The translations under genes were made by a program, and so were the position numbers. 64,000 nt of DNA, from NCBI GenBank assembly GCA_964503275.1, contig CAZCZO010000008.1:1-64000 (forward strand), written 5' to 3'. This document shows positions 1 to 7,835 of this stretch, piece after piece. The notes below the pieces were generated by a model. It was not told the origin of the DNA, searched no databases, and worked only from the letters and a program-made list of their open reading frames with translations. This stretch comes from DASRAP01 sp964503275 (GTDB lineage Bacteria; Gemmatimonadota; Gemmatimonadetes; Gemmatimonadales; Gemmatimonadaceae). Within the stretch, counting starts at the first letter, position 1; the number at the start of each line of letters is the position of its first letter.

Positions 1-1114
1 CGGCGTACACCACCGCTTGGGTGCGCAGGCGCATCACCCAGGTGACGATGCTGGCGCCGCCGACCCCGAGCACCAACCCCAGCGCGCTCCCCACGCTGGT
101 GATGGCCACTGACTCGGCGAGGAACTGATACAGGATATCGCGGTGTCGGGCGCCGGCCGCTTTGCGAATGCCGATCTCGCGCGTGCGCTCGGCGACGGCG
201 GCGAGCAGCACGTTCATGATGCCGATGCCTCCGACGAGCAGGGAGATGCCGGCGAAGGACCCCATCGCCAGCTTGAAGACGAGGAGGCCTTGCGACACCT
301 GCTCGAGCCGGTCGGGCCCTGTGGCGGCGACCGCCACGCGCCCCGTCCAGTCGCTGCGTGATTCCACGTAGCGCTCAAGGGCCGCGGCGGTCGAATCGAC
401 CTCGGTGGCCTCCGCGACGACGATGTCGAGTCGCGGCACCATCGTCCGGCCGTCGTCGATGACCGAGCGGAGCACCGGCAGCGGCACGGTGACCATGAGC
501 AAGCGCACCGGGAACGGCGTCTTGGTCTGTACGCCGACGATCTGCAGGCTGCGATCGCGCAGGGTGATCGTACGTCCGAGCGCGGCCGCGGGCGCGGTGT
601 CGCCCGAGATGATGCGCGCGAGGGTGTCGTTGACGACCGCCACGAGCGCGCCCTCGCGCAGTTCGGCAGGGGTCGGATAGCGGCCGGCGCCGAGCAGCGC
701 GTCGAGGGTGGCGGGGATCCGGCTCGCCGAGAGTCCGGTGATCATCAGACCGCGGCGTTCGCCGCCCGGCGTCAGGGGCGTGAGCAGTGAGGTGCTGGCG
801 GTGAGCGAGAGATCCGCGCTGGCCGGCACGTGTCCGCGCACCGAATCGAGCGCCGCGTCGTCGAACTCCAGGCGATCGCCGAAGGCCGCGAACACGCCGT
901 CGATGCGCTCGCCGCGCCGGGGCTCCATCGTGATGGTCGTGAAGCCCGAACGCTCGATCATCTGCCGCGCGTACCCTTCCACACCATCGCCCACGGAGAG
1001 GACGGCCACCAGCGCCGCAGCCCCGATGACGACACCGGTGGTGGACAGCACGGTGCGGAGCGGGTTCGCGCGGAGCGCGTCGAGTGCGGAGCCGAGGGCG
1101 GGCGTGAGCGTCAT
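1..1114 (-). CDS. MacB/FtsX-type ABC transporter permease, partial
   Basis: About 371 residues are present and the 3' end lies outside the window. The N-terminus contains RANPLRTVLSTTGVVIG, the usual first transmembrane segment and its preceding positive residues in MacB/FtsX permeases. A large periplasmic MacB-like core follows. The C-terminal part shows GGIGIMNVLLAAVAERTREIGIRKA, interrupted here only by quoting, which is the classic FtsX-domain signature. The family partners with a cytoplasmic ATPase to export peptides or lipoproteins, or to act in mechanotransmission without transport. The ATPase and adaptor would be expected beyond the left edge. The ATG at 1112-1114 is chosen because the first transmembrane segment begins directly after it. 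The substrate cannot be told from the sequence. Confidence 0.88.
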   Translation of the reverse strand, partial: MTLTPALGSALDALRANPLRTVLSTTGVVIGAAALVAVLSVGDGVEGYARQMIERSGFTTITMEPRRGERIDGVFAAFGDRLEFDDAALDSVRGHVPASADLSLTASTSLLTPLTPGGERRGLMITGLSASRIPATLDALLGAGRYPTPAELREGALVAVVNDTLARIISGDTAPAAALGRTITLRDRSLQIVGVQTKTPFPVRLLMVTVPLPVLRSVIDDGRTMVPRLDIVVAEATEVDSTAAALERYVESRSDWTGRVAVAATGPDRLEQVSQGLLVFKLAMGSFAGISLLVGGIGIMNVLLAAVAERTREIGIRKAAGARHRDILYQFLAESVAITSVGSALGLVLGVGGASIVTWVMRLRTQAVVYA

Positions 1115-1175
1115 GCCACTGGCGTACGGCGGGCGGGGCGCAGGGGTTTCTGTACGCCGCGCGTCCCGCAGGGCC

Positions 1176-2117
1176 TCAGCGCCGCCGCGCGAGCTCGGCC
1201 TCGGCCGCGATGTAGCCGAAGGCGGCGCGGCTCCCCGCGCCGTCCACGATGCGCTGGAACGCGGCGGCGCTGGTGTCCACGCCCTGCACGAGGTCGAAGA
1301 CGGCACGGCCGTACGCGAGCGTCGCGTCACCGATCGCATCGCCGTCGGCGGGCACGACTGCACTGCGCTGCTCGAGTCCCGCGAAGTACCGCAGCAGCAG
1401 CTGATAGGCCGTGTTCTCGATGATCTCCGCGTCGAGCGGGGCCATGGCAAGGATCCGCTGGGCACGTGCGGTGTCGCCGGCCCGTCGTGCCGTCAGGTAC
1501 ATCCAGTAGCCCGTGGCAACGGCCGCGTCGGGATTCTTGGAGACGGCGAGGCAGCGCTCGTAGGCGTACAGGGCCTCGTTCCACTCGCCGCGCAGGTGAT
1601 GCGCGAGGCCGAGATGGTACCAGATGTTGAACTGGAGGGTGCTGGTCGGGATGCCGCGGGCGTTGGGTTGGCCGTCGGGCTCGACGACATCGTCCTGACC
1701 GGCGATGAGCTTGGCGGCCTCGGTGAAGTCGGCGATGGCGAGGTCGAACTGGCGGGTGGTGATGTAGCGATGCCCGCGATGGCGACGGAAGCGCGCGTCC
1801 GTGGGAAAGCGGGTGATCCCCTCGGTGAAGGTCGCGATCGCGCCCCGGAAGTCACCGAGATACGCCTGCCGGCGGCCCACCCAGATCAACGCATCGGGGT
1901 CCTCGGGCGCGGCGGCCAGTGCGGCGCGAGCCTCGGCGAGCTGCTGCTCCATCGCGGCGCGGCGATCGTCGGGGATCGGGGCCGCGAGGATGGAGTCGAT
2001 GGTCGCAGCCGAAGGGGCCGGCGTCGCGGGTTCGGCGACGGGGACCGCGACGTCCGGTGTGCAGGCGGTCGCAGCGAGGAGGAGCGCGGTGCACGACAGC
2101 AGCCGAGTGTGGTTCAT
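1176..2117 (-). CDS. TPR-containing lipoprotein of unknown function
   Basis: This 313-residue protein starts with a short positive region, a hydrophobic stretch and a cysteine at about residue 19 (LLAATAC), consistent with a lipoprotein signal. The body has TPR-like helix pairs, for example DPDALIWVGRRQAYLGDFRGA around residues 70-90 and NIWYHLGLAHHLRGEWNEAL near 160-180. It ends in an AEAELARRR tail. The start overlaps the stop of the upstream hybrid histidine kinase as ATGA, so translation is probably coupled. It may be a periplasmic scaffold working with that kinase, but this is inference. No enzymatic motif was seen. Confidence 0.8.
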   Translation of the reverse strand: MNHTRLLSCTALLLAATACTPDVAVPVAEPATPAPSAATIDSILAAPIPDDRRAAMEQQLAEARAALAAAPEDPDALIWVGRRQAYLGDFRGAIATFTEGITRFPTDARFRRHRGHRYITTRQFDLAIADFTEAAKLIAGQDDVVEPDGQPNARGIPTSTLQFNIWYHLGLAHHLRGEWNEALYAYERCLAVSKNPDAAVATGYWMYLTARRAGDTARAQRILAMAPLDAEIIENTAYQLLLRYFAGLEQRSAVVPADGDAIGDATLAYGRAVFDLVQGVDTSAAAFQRIVDGAGSRAAFGYIAAEAELARRR

Positions 2118-4357
2118 TGCGGGATCCAGCGCTTGACGGTGGCGACCAAGGCCTCGATGGGAATGGGCTTGGTGACGTAGTCGTTCATGCCGGCCTCGAG
2201 GCAGAGCGCGCGGTCGTCGGGCATCGCGGCCGCGGTGACGGCGACGATGGGGACATAGTTCGGCGCGTCCTTGAATTTCTCCCGGATGATGCGTGTGGCG
2301 GAGCGGCCATCGAGCTCCGGCATCTGCACGTCCATCAGGATGAGGTGGTACCAGCCGTTGTTGCGCTCCATGGCTTGGACCGCCTCGAGGCCGTTGGCGG
2401 CGGTGTCGACCGCGATGCCCATGGGCTCGAGCATGGCGCGCAACACCAGCGTGTTCACCGGATTGTCGTCCACGACCAGCGCGCGCACGTCGCTGTACCG
2501 CGGCAGCATGTCCGTCCCGTTCGCGGGCGTGGTGGTGCCGACCGACCCGAGGGCCGTATGGATCGCGCGCCAGAGCGGTCGCAGCCGGACGGGCTTGGCA
2601 AGCGCGTAGTCGAAGCCCGCCTCGGTAGCGCCGGACTCGTCGCGTCCGCGGCTGAACGACGACAGCAGGATCAGCTTCATGCCCTCGAGGGCGGGGTCGA
2701 CCCGGATCGCGCGGGCGAGTTCGTGGCCGTCGGCGTCGGGCATCTGCCAGTCGATGATCGCGAGGGGGATCCGTTCGCCATCGGCGGCATGCTGACCGAG
2801 CAGGATCCGTGCCTGCTCCGCGCTGGCCGCCTCGATGGGCAGCATGCCCCAATTGCTCAGCAAGGCAGAGAGGACGAGCCGGTTCGCCGCGATGTCGTCG
2901 ACCACGAGGACCTTCATCCCAGCCACCAGCGAGGTGTCGAGCGGTTCCGCGACGGACGAGCCATGGGGCGCGACGGCGGGGATCTCGAACCAGAACACGC
3001 TGCCGACGCCGATGGTGCTCTGCACGCCGATCCGGCCGTGCATCAACTCGATGAGCCGCCGTGCGACGGAGAGCCCGAGCCCGGTCCCGCCGTACTTTCG
3101 AGTCGTCGACGAGTCGGCCTGGCTGAAGGGCTTGAACAGTCGGAGCTGGGCGTCCTCGGAGATCCCGATGCCGCTGTCCTCGACTTCGCAGCGGATGGTC
3201 GGTACATCGGCGCCGGTCATGCTCACGCGCACCATCACGGAGCCACTGTCGGTGAATTTCAGGGCGTTGCTGAGCAGGTTGAGCAGCACCTGACCGAGCC
3301 GTCCGGCATCGCCGCGGATGACCTCCGGGGTGTCCGGGCTCACGACGATGCCGAGATCCACGCCTTTCGACTCGGCGCGCAGGGCCAGCGACTCGACGGC
3401 GGTCTCGAGCACATCGCGCAGCTCGAAGTCCACCATCTCGAGCTCGAGCTTGCCGGCGTCCATCTTCGAGAGGTCGAGCAGGTCATTGATCAGCTGCAAC
3501 AACCCCTCGCCCGACGTGTTGATGGTCTCGACGAACTGGCGCTGCCGCGCATCCAGCGGGGTGGTCTTGAGGAGCCCGCTGAGGCCGATGACCGCGTTGA
3601 GCGGTGTGCGCAGCTCATGCGAGGTCATCGCGAGGAAGTCATCCTTCATCGTGGCGAGTGACTGCGCCTGGCCGAGCGAGGCCGCGAGGGCGGCGTTCTT
3701 CTCCTCGAGCTCACGCGTGGCCGCCTTGATGGCCCGAACGGCGGGGTCGAACACGAAGAGCGCCAGGGCCAGGATGGTCAGCAGCACCAACAGGACCCGG
3801 AGACGGTCCGCGGAGATGAGGGCGCGCTGCTGCTGCTCGAAGCGGTCAACGAGGGCGAAGGTGATCGAGTCCATCTCGCGCAGATACGCGCCCTCGTCAC
3901 GCAGGAACGCAGCGACGTCGCCGGTCGTGGCCGCCTGACGGAGGCGCGCGACGATGGGGCCGAGCGCCTCGATCCGCGCCCGCAGGGCGTCGTCGGAGAC
4001 CGCGCCGACGCCGCTGGCGGAGTCTCCGTGCAGCAGCGTGCGGCGCGCGGCGCCCCATTCGTCGAGTGCGCGCCGCAGATCCGCACTCGGTGCGGCACCG
4101 GGTGACGCCGGAGTGGCGGTCGACGGCGGGGCCGTGCGGAGCAGCTCCTTGGCCACGCGCTGGCTCAGCATGCGTTGCCGGCCGGACAGATTGATGATCC
4201 GCGTGTTGTCGCGCTGCTTGGCGAGGACCAGCTCGCGGGCCACCAGGCCGCCCACGGTGAGCACCGCGAGCGTCACCAGCGCGAGGACATATCGCGTCGT
4301 GAGCGACGCAGCAGGCACCCGTGGTGCGCTGGCCGGCTGCGTCGCTCGGTCAGGCAT
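2114..4357 (-). CDS. Hybrid histidine kinase with PilJ-type sensor and two receiver domains
   Basis: This 747-residue inner-membrane sensor kinase has transmembrane segments at about 20-45 and 187-205. The periplasmic part begins with NLSGRQRMLSQRVAK (residues 56-70), the signature of the PilJ/NarX-type N-terminal domain. A short coiled coil leads to a HisKA domain with phosphoacceptor His247 (SHELRTPLN). A HATPase domain follows, with an N-box near 360-364, DSGIGIS near 394 and GGTGLGLS near 423. Two receiver domains have phosphoacceptors Asp536 (IDWQMP) and Asp676 (MDVQMP). Phosphate probably passes between the kinase and the receivers or on to a separate Hpt protein; none is encoded nearby. 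It is joined to the E1 gene upstream by TGATG and to the lipoprotein downstream by ATGA. Confidence 0.93.
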   Translation of the reverse strand: MPDRATQPASAPRVPAASLTTRYVLALVTLAVLTVGGLVARELVLAKQRDNTRIINLSGRQRMLSQRVAKELLRTAPPSTATPASPGAAPSADLRRALDEWGAARRTLLHGDSASGVGAVSDDALRARIEALGPIVARLRQAATTGDVAAFLRDEGAYLREMDSITFALVDRFEQQQRALISADRLRVLLVLLTILALALFVFDPAVRAIKAATRELEEKNAALAASLGQAQSLATMKDDFLAMTSHELRTPLNAVIGLSGLLKTTPLDARQRQFVETINTSGEGLLQLINDLLDLSKMDAGKLELEMVDFELRDVLETAVESLALRAESKGVDLGIVVSPDTPEVIRGDAGRLGQVLLNLLSNALKFTDSGSVMVRVSMTGADVPTIRCEVEDSGIGISEDAQLRLFKPFSQADSSTTRKYGGTGLGLSVARRLIELMHGRIGVQSTIGVGSVFWFEIPAVAPHGSSVAEPLDTSLVAGMKVLVVDDIAANRLVLSALLSNWGMLPIEAASAEQARILLGQHAADGERIPLAIIDWQMPDADGHELARAIRVDPALEGMKLILLSSFSRGRDESGATEAGFDYALAKPVRLRPLWRAIHTALGSVGTTTPANGTDMLPRYSDVRALVVDDNPVNTLVLRAMLEPMGIAVDTAANGLEAVQAMERNNGWYHLILMDVQMPELDGRSATRIIREKFKDAPNYVPIVAVTAAAMPDDRALCLEAGMNDYVTKPIPIEALVATVKRWIPQ

Positions 4358-6465
4358 CAGAAGGCCGCGAGCGCCTCATAGGCCTTCACGAAGTCCGCGG
4401 TCTGCGGGAGGATCGCATCCTCCAACTGCGGCGCGTAGCCCACGAAGGTGTCGGTGCTGGCGATGCGCTTCACCGGGGCGTCGAGCCACGGGAAGCACTC
4501 GTCGGCGATGGCGGCGGCGATCTCGGCCCCGTAGCCCCAGCTCATCGAGTCCTCATAGGCCACGATCACACGGTTGGTCTTCTTCACGCTGGCGAAGACC
4601 GTCTCGCGGTCCCAGGGCGCCAGGGTGCGCAGGTCGATGACCTCGACGCTGATGCCACGCTCCGCGACGTCGTTGGCGGCGACCAACGCCCGGTTGACCG
4701 TGGCGCCATAGGTCACCAGCGTGATGTCCGTCCCGTCGCGCACCGTGCGGGCCTTGCCGAAGGGGATCATGAAGTTGGCCCCCGGGTGCGCGCCCTTGTT
4801 GTAGGTCTGCCGGTACAGGTGCTTGTGCTCGAGGAACAGCACCGGATCGTCGCCGCGGATCGCGGTGCGGAGCAGGCCGTTCGCGTCGAGGGCGTTGCTG
4901 GGACAGACGACGCGCAGCCCCGGGGTGTGGGTGAACAGCGCGGCCCCGGTCTGCGAGTGGTAGACGCCGCCGCGGATGTAGCCGCCGTAGGTGGTGCGGA
5001 CCACGACCGGGGCCTTGAACATGTTGTTCGATCGCCAGCGCATCGTCGCGAGTTCGTCGCGCAGCTGCATGTAGGCGGGCCAGATGTAGTCGAAGAACTG
5101 GATCTCGACCACCGGCTTGAAGCCGCGGAGCGCGAGGCCGATCGCGCGGCCCACGATGTTCGCTTCGGCGAGCGGGGAGTTGTAGACCCGCGTCGACCCG
5201 AACTCCGTCTGGAGCCCGTGTGTGGCCTTGAACACGCCGCCCTTGCCCTTCACGCGACCCAGGTACTCCTCGCGCGAGACGTCGGCGACGTCCTCACCGA
5301 AGACGACGATCCGCTCGTCGCGCCGCATCTCGTCCTTGAGACAGGCGTTGATGAGGTCGATCATCGTGGTGGGCTCGCCGCTGAACTGCGGATCGTCCTC
5401 GGTGTCGAAGTGCTCGCCGGTGGTGTCGATGTCGGGCGAGTACACGCCGTAGTACACGGTGTCGGCGCCGGGCTGGGCCTGCGCGAGCGCGTCATCGGTC
5501 GCGGCGAGCACCTCGGCGTCCACCGCGGCATTGATCTCCGCGATCTCGGCCTCGGTGGCGTGCCCTTCGCTGATCAGCCAGGCGGGAAAGGTCGTGAGCG
5601 GGTCGCGGGCGGCGTCGGCTTCGCGCTCCTCGGGCGGCCGATAGAGGACTTCGTCGTCCGAGAGCGAATGCGAATACGGGCGGATCACGTGGGCGTGCAC
5701 CAACGCGGGGCCCTTGCGCTCGCGCGCGTAGGCCACGGCCTTCTTCATGACCTCGAGCGAGGCGAGGAAGTCGCAGCCGTCCACTTCCTGGACGTAGAGC
5801 CCCGGGAAGGACTGCACGATCTTCGAGATCGAGCCGCCGGCCGTGTTGACCTCGACGGGCACCGAGATGGCGTAGCCATTGTCCTCGACGATGTACACGA
5901 CGGGCGCCTTGAGATTGGCCGCCGAGTTGAGCGACTCCCAGAACTCGCCCTCGCTGGTGGTGCCGTCGCCCGTGGTCACCAGGGTGACCTCGTCGCCGCC
6001 GAAGCCGTCGAGTCCAAGCGCCGCTCCACGGAGCGACGCCTCGGCGGAGCCGACCGCTTGGAGGAACTGCGTCCCCGTCGGCGAGGAGGTCGAGACGATG
6101 TTGAGCTTGTCGTGGCCCCAGTGCGAGGGCATCTGGCGACCGCCCGAGTTGGGGTCGGCCGCCGCCCCGACGGCGGAGTACAGCATCTCGGCGGGGGTGA
6201 GCCCGAGCGAGAGGCAGAGCGCGCGGTCGCGGTAGTAGAGGTAGAACCAGTCGTGGCCCGGGCGCAGCACATGGCCCGCCGCGGTCAGGACCGCCTCGTG
6301 GCCGGCGCCGGAGATCTGGAAGAAGATCTTGTTCTGCCGCTTGAGCTGGATCTCCTTGTCGTCGATGCGGCGCGACAGGAGCATCGTGCGGTAGGCGGCG
6401 AGGAGCTCGGCGCTGGAGAGTCCGTGCGTTGCGCGCGGGCGCGCCGGCTTGGTCGAAGAGGCCAT
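4357..6465 (-). CDS. Fused alpha-beta E1 of a branched-chain or pyruvate-type 2-oxoacid dehydrogenase
   Basis: A single 702-residue chain joins E1-alpha (about residues 1-330) and E1-beta (about 350-702), which are usually separate subunits. The alpha part has the thiamine diphosphate motif GDGTTSEGEFWESLN ending at VEDN (residues 166-196). The beta part shows FGEDVAD, QTEFGSTRVYNSPLAE and EIQFFDYIWPAYMQL. The enzyme decarboxylates a 2-oxoacid and passes the acyl group to lipoyl-E2. E2 and E3 are not in this window. The fused form is closest in my knowledge to 2-oxoisovalerate dehydrogenase E1, but pyruvate cannot be excluded. An upstream in-frame extension to 6648 looks non-coding, so the ATG at 6463-6465 is preferred. 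Confidence 0.92.
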   Translation of the reverse strand: MASSTKPARPRATHGLSSAELLAAYRTMLLSRRIDDKEIQLKRQNKIFFQISGAGHEAVLTAAGHVLRPGHDWFYLYYRDRALCLSLGLTPAEMLYSAVGAAADPNSGGRQMPSHWGHDKLNIVSTSSPTGTQFLQAVGSAEASLRGAALGLDGFGGDEVTLVTTGDGTTSEGEFWESLNSAANLKAPVVYIVEDNGYAISVPVEVNTAGGSISKIVQSFPGLYVQEVDGCDFLASLEVMKKAVAYARERKGPALVHAHVIRPYSHSLSDDEVLYRPPEEREADAARDPLTTFPAWLISEGHATEAEIAEINAAVDAEVLAATDDALAQAQPGADTVYYGVYSPDIDTTGEHFDTEDDPQFSGEPTTMIDLINACLKDEMRRDERIVVFGEDVADVSREEYLGRVKGKGGVFKATHGLQTEFGSTRVYNSPLAEANIVGRAIGLALRGFKPVVEIQFFDYIWPAYMQLRDELATMRWRSNNMFKAPVVVRTTYGGYIRGGVYHSQTGAALFTHTPGLRVVCPSNALDANGLLRTAIRGDDPVLFLEHKHLYRQTYNKGAHPGANFMIPFGKARTVRDGTDITLVTYGATVNRALVAANDVAERGISVEVIDLRTLAPWDRETVFASVKKTNRVIVAYEDSMSWGYGAEIAAAIADECFPWLDAPVKRIASTDTFVGYAPQLEDAILPQTADFVKAYEALAAF

Positions 6466-6662
6466 GTGCTTCGCTGAGGAGAGGGGCGCGGGCGCCGCGT
6501 TCGGGTCAGGCGGCGGGTCCGCGTCCGGATACCTCAGGGAAACTACCCGGACGGGCGCCCCGAGGGTATCGTCACGGCGAGGGCGCGCCGGCAGGGGGGC
6601 GTCCCCAGCCGACCACCGGCGCCCGCGACGCGCGGCGCGCTGGTCCAACCCACGAGTGAGCG

Positions 6663-7124
6663 ATGACGACGACCAGTGACGGGACGTGCATCTTCTGCGA
6701 CCTGGTCCGGGGCGCAGCGGAGGTTTCCATCTGCTACGAGGACGGCATCGCCCTCGCCTTCATGGACATCCAGCCAGTGAACACCGGGCACGTCCTCGTC
6801 GTGCCGCGCGATCACTTCGAGACCCTGCAGGACGTGCCGCGGGTCGTCGGCGCGCACCTGTTCCAGGTGGTGACGCAGCTCATCGGTCCGGTGCAGGCCG
6901 TGAGCGGCGCCGAGGACATGAACATCATCGTCAACTCGGGCGCGGCGGCCGGACAGGACGTGAACCACTTCCACATCCACTTGATCCCGCGCCGCCCGGG
7001 CGACGGGTTCAACGTCGAGCTGCCCTTCCCGCGCAGCGAGATGCCCTACCGGCACCTGCTGGACGCGTACGCCGCGCGCATCAGCGCGGGGCTGCGGAAT
7101 CCCCTGCGGCGGGCGGAGTCGTGA
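6663..7124 (+). CDS. HIT-family nucleotide hydrolase or transferase
   Basis: This 153-residue protein has the histidine triad HFHIHLIP at about residues 102-109, where the central histidine forms the nucleotidyl-enzyme intermediate. An N-terminal CIFCDLV could bind zinc together with later residues. MDIQPVNTGHVLVVPRDHFETL is the usual HIT core strand-helix, broken here only in description. HIT enzymes hydrolyse purine nucleoside phosphoramidates or dinucleoside polyphosphates, and the substrate of this one is not visible. It is divergent from the E1 gene. The strong hairpin at 7131-7159 lies directly downstream, so it is probably transcribed alone. Confidence 0.93.
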   Translation: MTTTSDGTCIFCDLVRGAAEVSICYEDGIALAFMDIQPVNTGHVLVVPRDHFETLQDVPRVVGAHLFQVVTQLIGPVQAVSGAEDMNIIVNSGAAAGQDVNHFHIHLIPRRPGDGFNVELPFPRSEMPYRHLLDAYAARISAGLRNPLRRAES

Positions 7125-7130
7125 CTGCGG

Positions 7131-7159
7131 GCAAGCCCCCGGTGACGCCGGGGGCTTGC
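7131..7159 (+). terminator. Hairpin after the HIT gene
   Basis: Perfect 10-base arms (gcaagccccc at 7131-7140, gggggcttgc at 7150-7159) enclose a 9-base loop, seven bases after the HIT stop codon. No T-run follows, so this is a strong stem rather than a classical intrinsic terminator. In this GC-rich genome it probably still marks the transcript end. Confidence 0.65.
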
Positions 7160-7184
7160 GCAATTCGTGTTACGGAGCAACTAT
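7156..7184 (+). promoter_or_regulatory. Candidate promoter for a small RNA or HNH leader
   Basis: TTGCGC at 7156-7161 and AACTAT at 7179-7184 are separated by 17 bases, which would start transcription near 7191. The -35 element overlaps the preceding hairpin. The match to consensus is partial, so this is a suggestion supported mainly by the terminator-like hairpin about 175 bases downstream. Confidence 0.3.
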
Positions 7185-7190
7185 TGCGCT

Positions 7191-7368
7191 CGTCGTAGTG
7201 GCGAGCGCTGGTTCCTTCCCTTCGTGAGGCGTATGTACGCATCCGTCGGTCAGCGAGAGTACGACCCGGACGTCACGCCGAGTGTCGGGGGAGGAGTCAT
7301 CACCAGCGCGGGTCACAGACACGTCACCCCATCGAGCCGTCCGGGCGCTCGATGGGGTGTCGTCTTTT
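7191..7368 (+). ncRNA. Candidate small RNA or terminated leader upstream of the HNH gene
   Basis: This interval lies between two strong hairpins and has no convincing coding frame. It contains a small stem (gcgta/tacgc near 7229-7240) and ends in a 12-base-pair stem followed by a T-rich tail. It could be an independent small RNA, or a 5' leader whose terminator attenuates the HNH gene that starts 18 bases later. I could not match it to 6S RNA, tmRNA or a known riboswitch. Confidence 0.3.
7325..7368 (+). terminator. Intrinsic terminator or attenuator before the HNH gene
   Basis: Arms caccccatcgag (7325-7336) and ctcgatggggtg (7348-7359) pair perfectly over 12 bases around an 11-base loop. They are followed by tcgtctttt (7360-7368). 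This is the best-formed rho-independent terminator in the window. It stands just 18 bases before a start codon on the same strand, which is why attenuation is plausible. Confidence 0.75.
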
Positions 7369-7386
7369 CCCCCTCGGCGAGGCCCT

Positions 7387-7797
7387 ATGGCACTGCGTCG
7401 CACGTTCCGCGTCCTCTCACCGCGCGGGCCGCGCGGACTGCGCTCCACCCGCCGGTCCCGGCCCGACGCCGGTCGACACCAGAAGCAGGCGGTCAAGCGC
7501 GCCACCCTGCGTGACTGCGGGCGGCGCTGCGTCTATTGCGCGGCAGGCCTGACCCCCGAGACCGCGACGCTGGACCACGTGCACCCGGCCTCACGGGGCG
7601 GGACCCACGATCCGGGCAACCTGGTCGTGGCCTGCCGCAGCTGCAATCAGCTGAAGGGCGACCTGTTGCCGTTGGAGTTCTTCCTCCGCTATCCGTGGGC
7701 CGGCGCGAACTTCATGCGCTATGCCCGCGCGGTGCACCGGGCGCTGAAGCGGGGTGCGCGGCGCGTGGTGAGCTTGGCGTTGGCCAAGGCGGCCTAG
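7387..7797 (+). CDS. HNH endonuclease family protein
   Basis: This 136-residue protein has a basic N-terminus (RRTFRVLSPRGPRGL) and a compact HNH core. The core shows CVYC (a zinc-binding pair), LDHVHPASRGG (the first H and following loop), NLVVACRSCN (Asn and the second Cys pair) and then K-G-D. It resembles the free-standing HNH proteins related to McrA-type nucleases. No methyltransferase or restriction partner is nearby. The ATG at 7387 is preferred to a longer frame starting at 7282, because that frame would run through the terminator hairpin. A GAGG lies 4-5 bases upstream. Confidence 0.82.
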   Translation: MALRRTFRVLSPRGPRGLRSTRRSRPDAGRHQKQAVKRATLRDCGRRCVYCAAGLTPETATLDHVHPASRGGTHDPGNLVVACRSCNQLKGDLLPLEFFLRYPWAGANFMRYARAVHRALKRGARRVVSLALAKAA

Positions 7798-7820
7798 TCG
7801 AGGAACCGCGCTGCGGGCGG

Positions 7821-7826
7821 TAGCTT
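7821..7826 (+). promoter_or_regulatory. TAGCTT -10-like element before the TonB-dependent receptor
   Basis: TAGCTT lies nine bases before the receptor ATG. The same hexamer recurs before several other genes in this window, usually six bases from the start codon. It would give a very short or absent 5' leader. No -35 element is obvious. Confidence 0.45.
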
Positions 7827-7835
7827 TCGCCTGGT

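Noticed and set aside
4321..6477. A 718-codon open frame on the plus strand opposite the E1 gene
   Set aside because: Very GC-rich coding DNA produces long antisense frames. The translation is low-complexity and the minus strand has a complete, well-conserved E1.
7798..7835. Cobalamin riboswitch before the BtuB-like receptor
   Set aside because: The gap is only 38 bases and has no B12-box; such a riboswitch needs about 200 bases.
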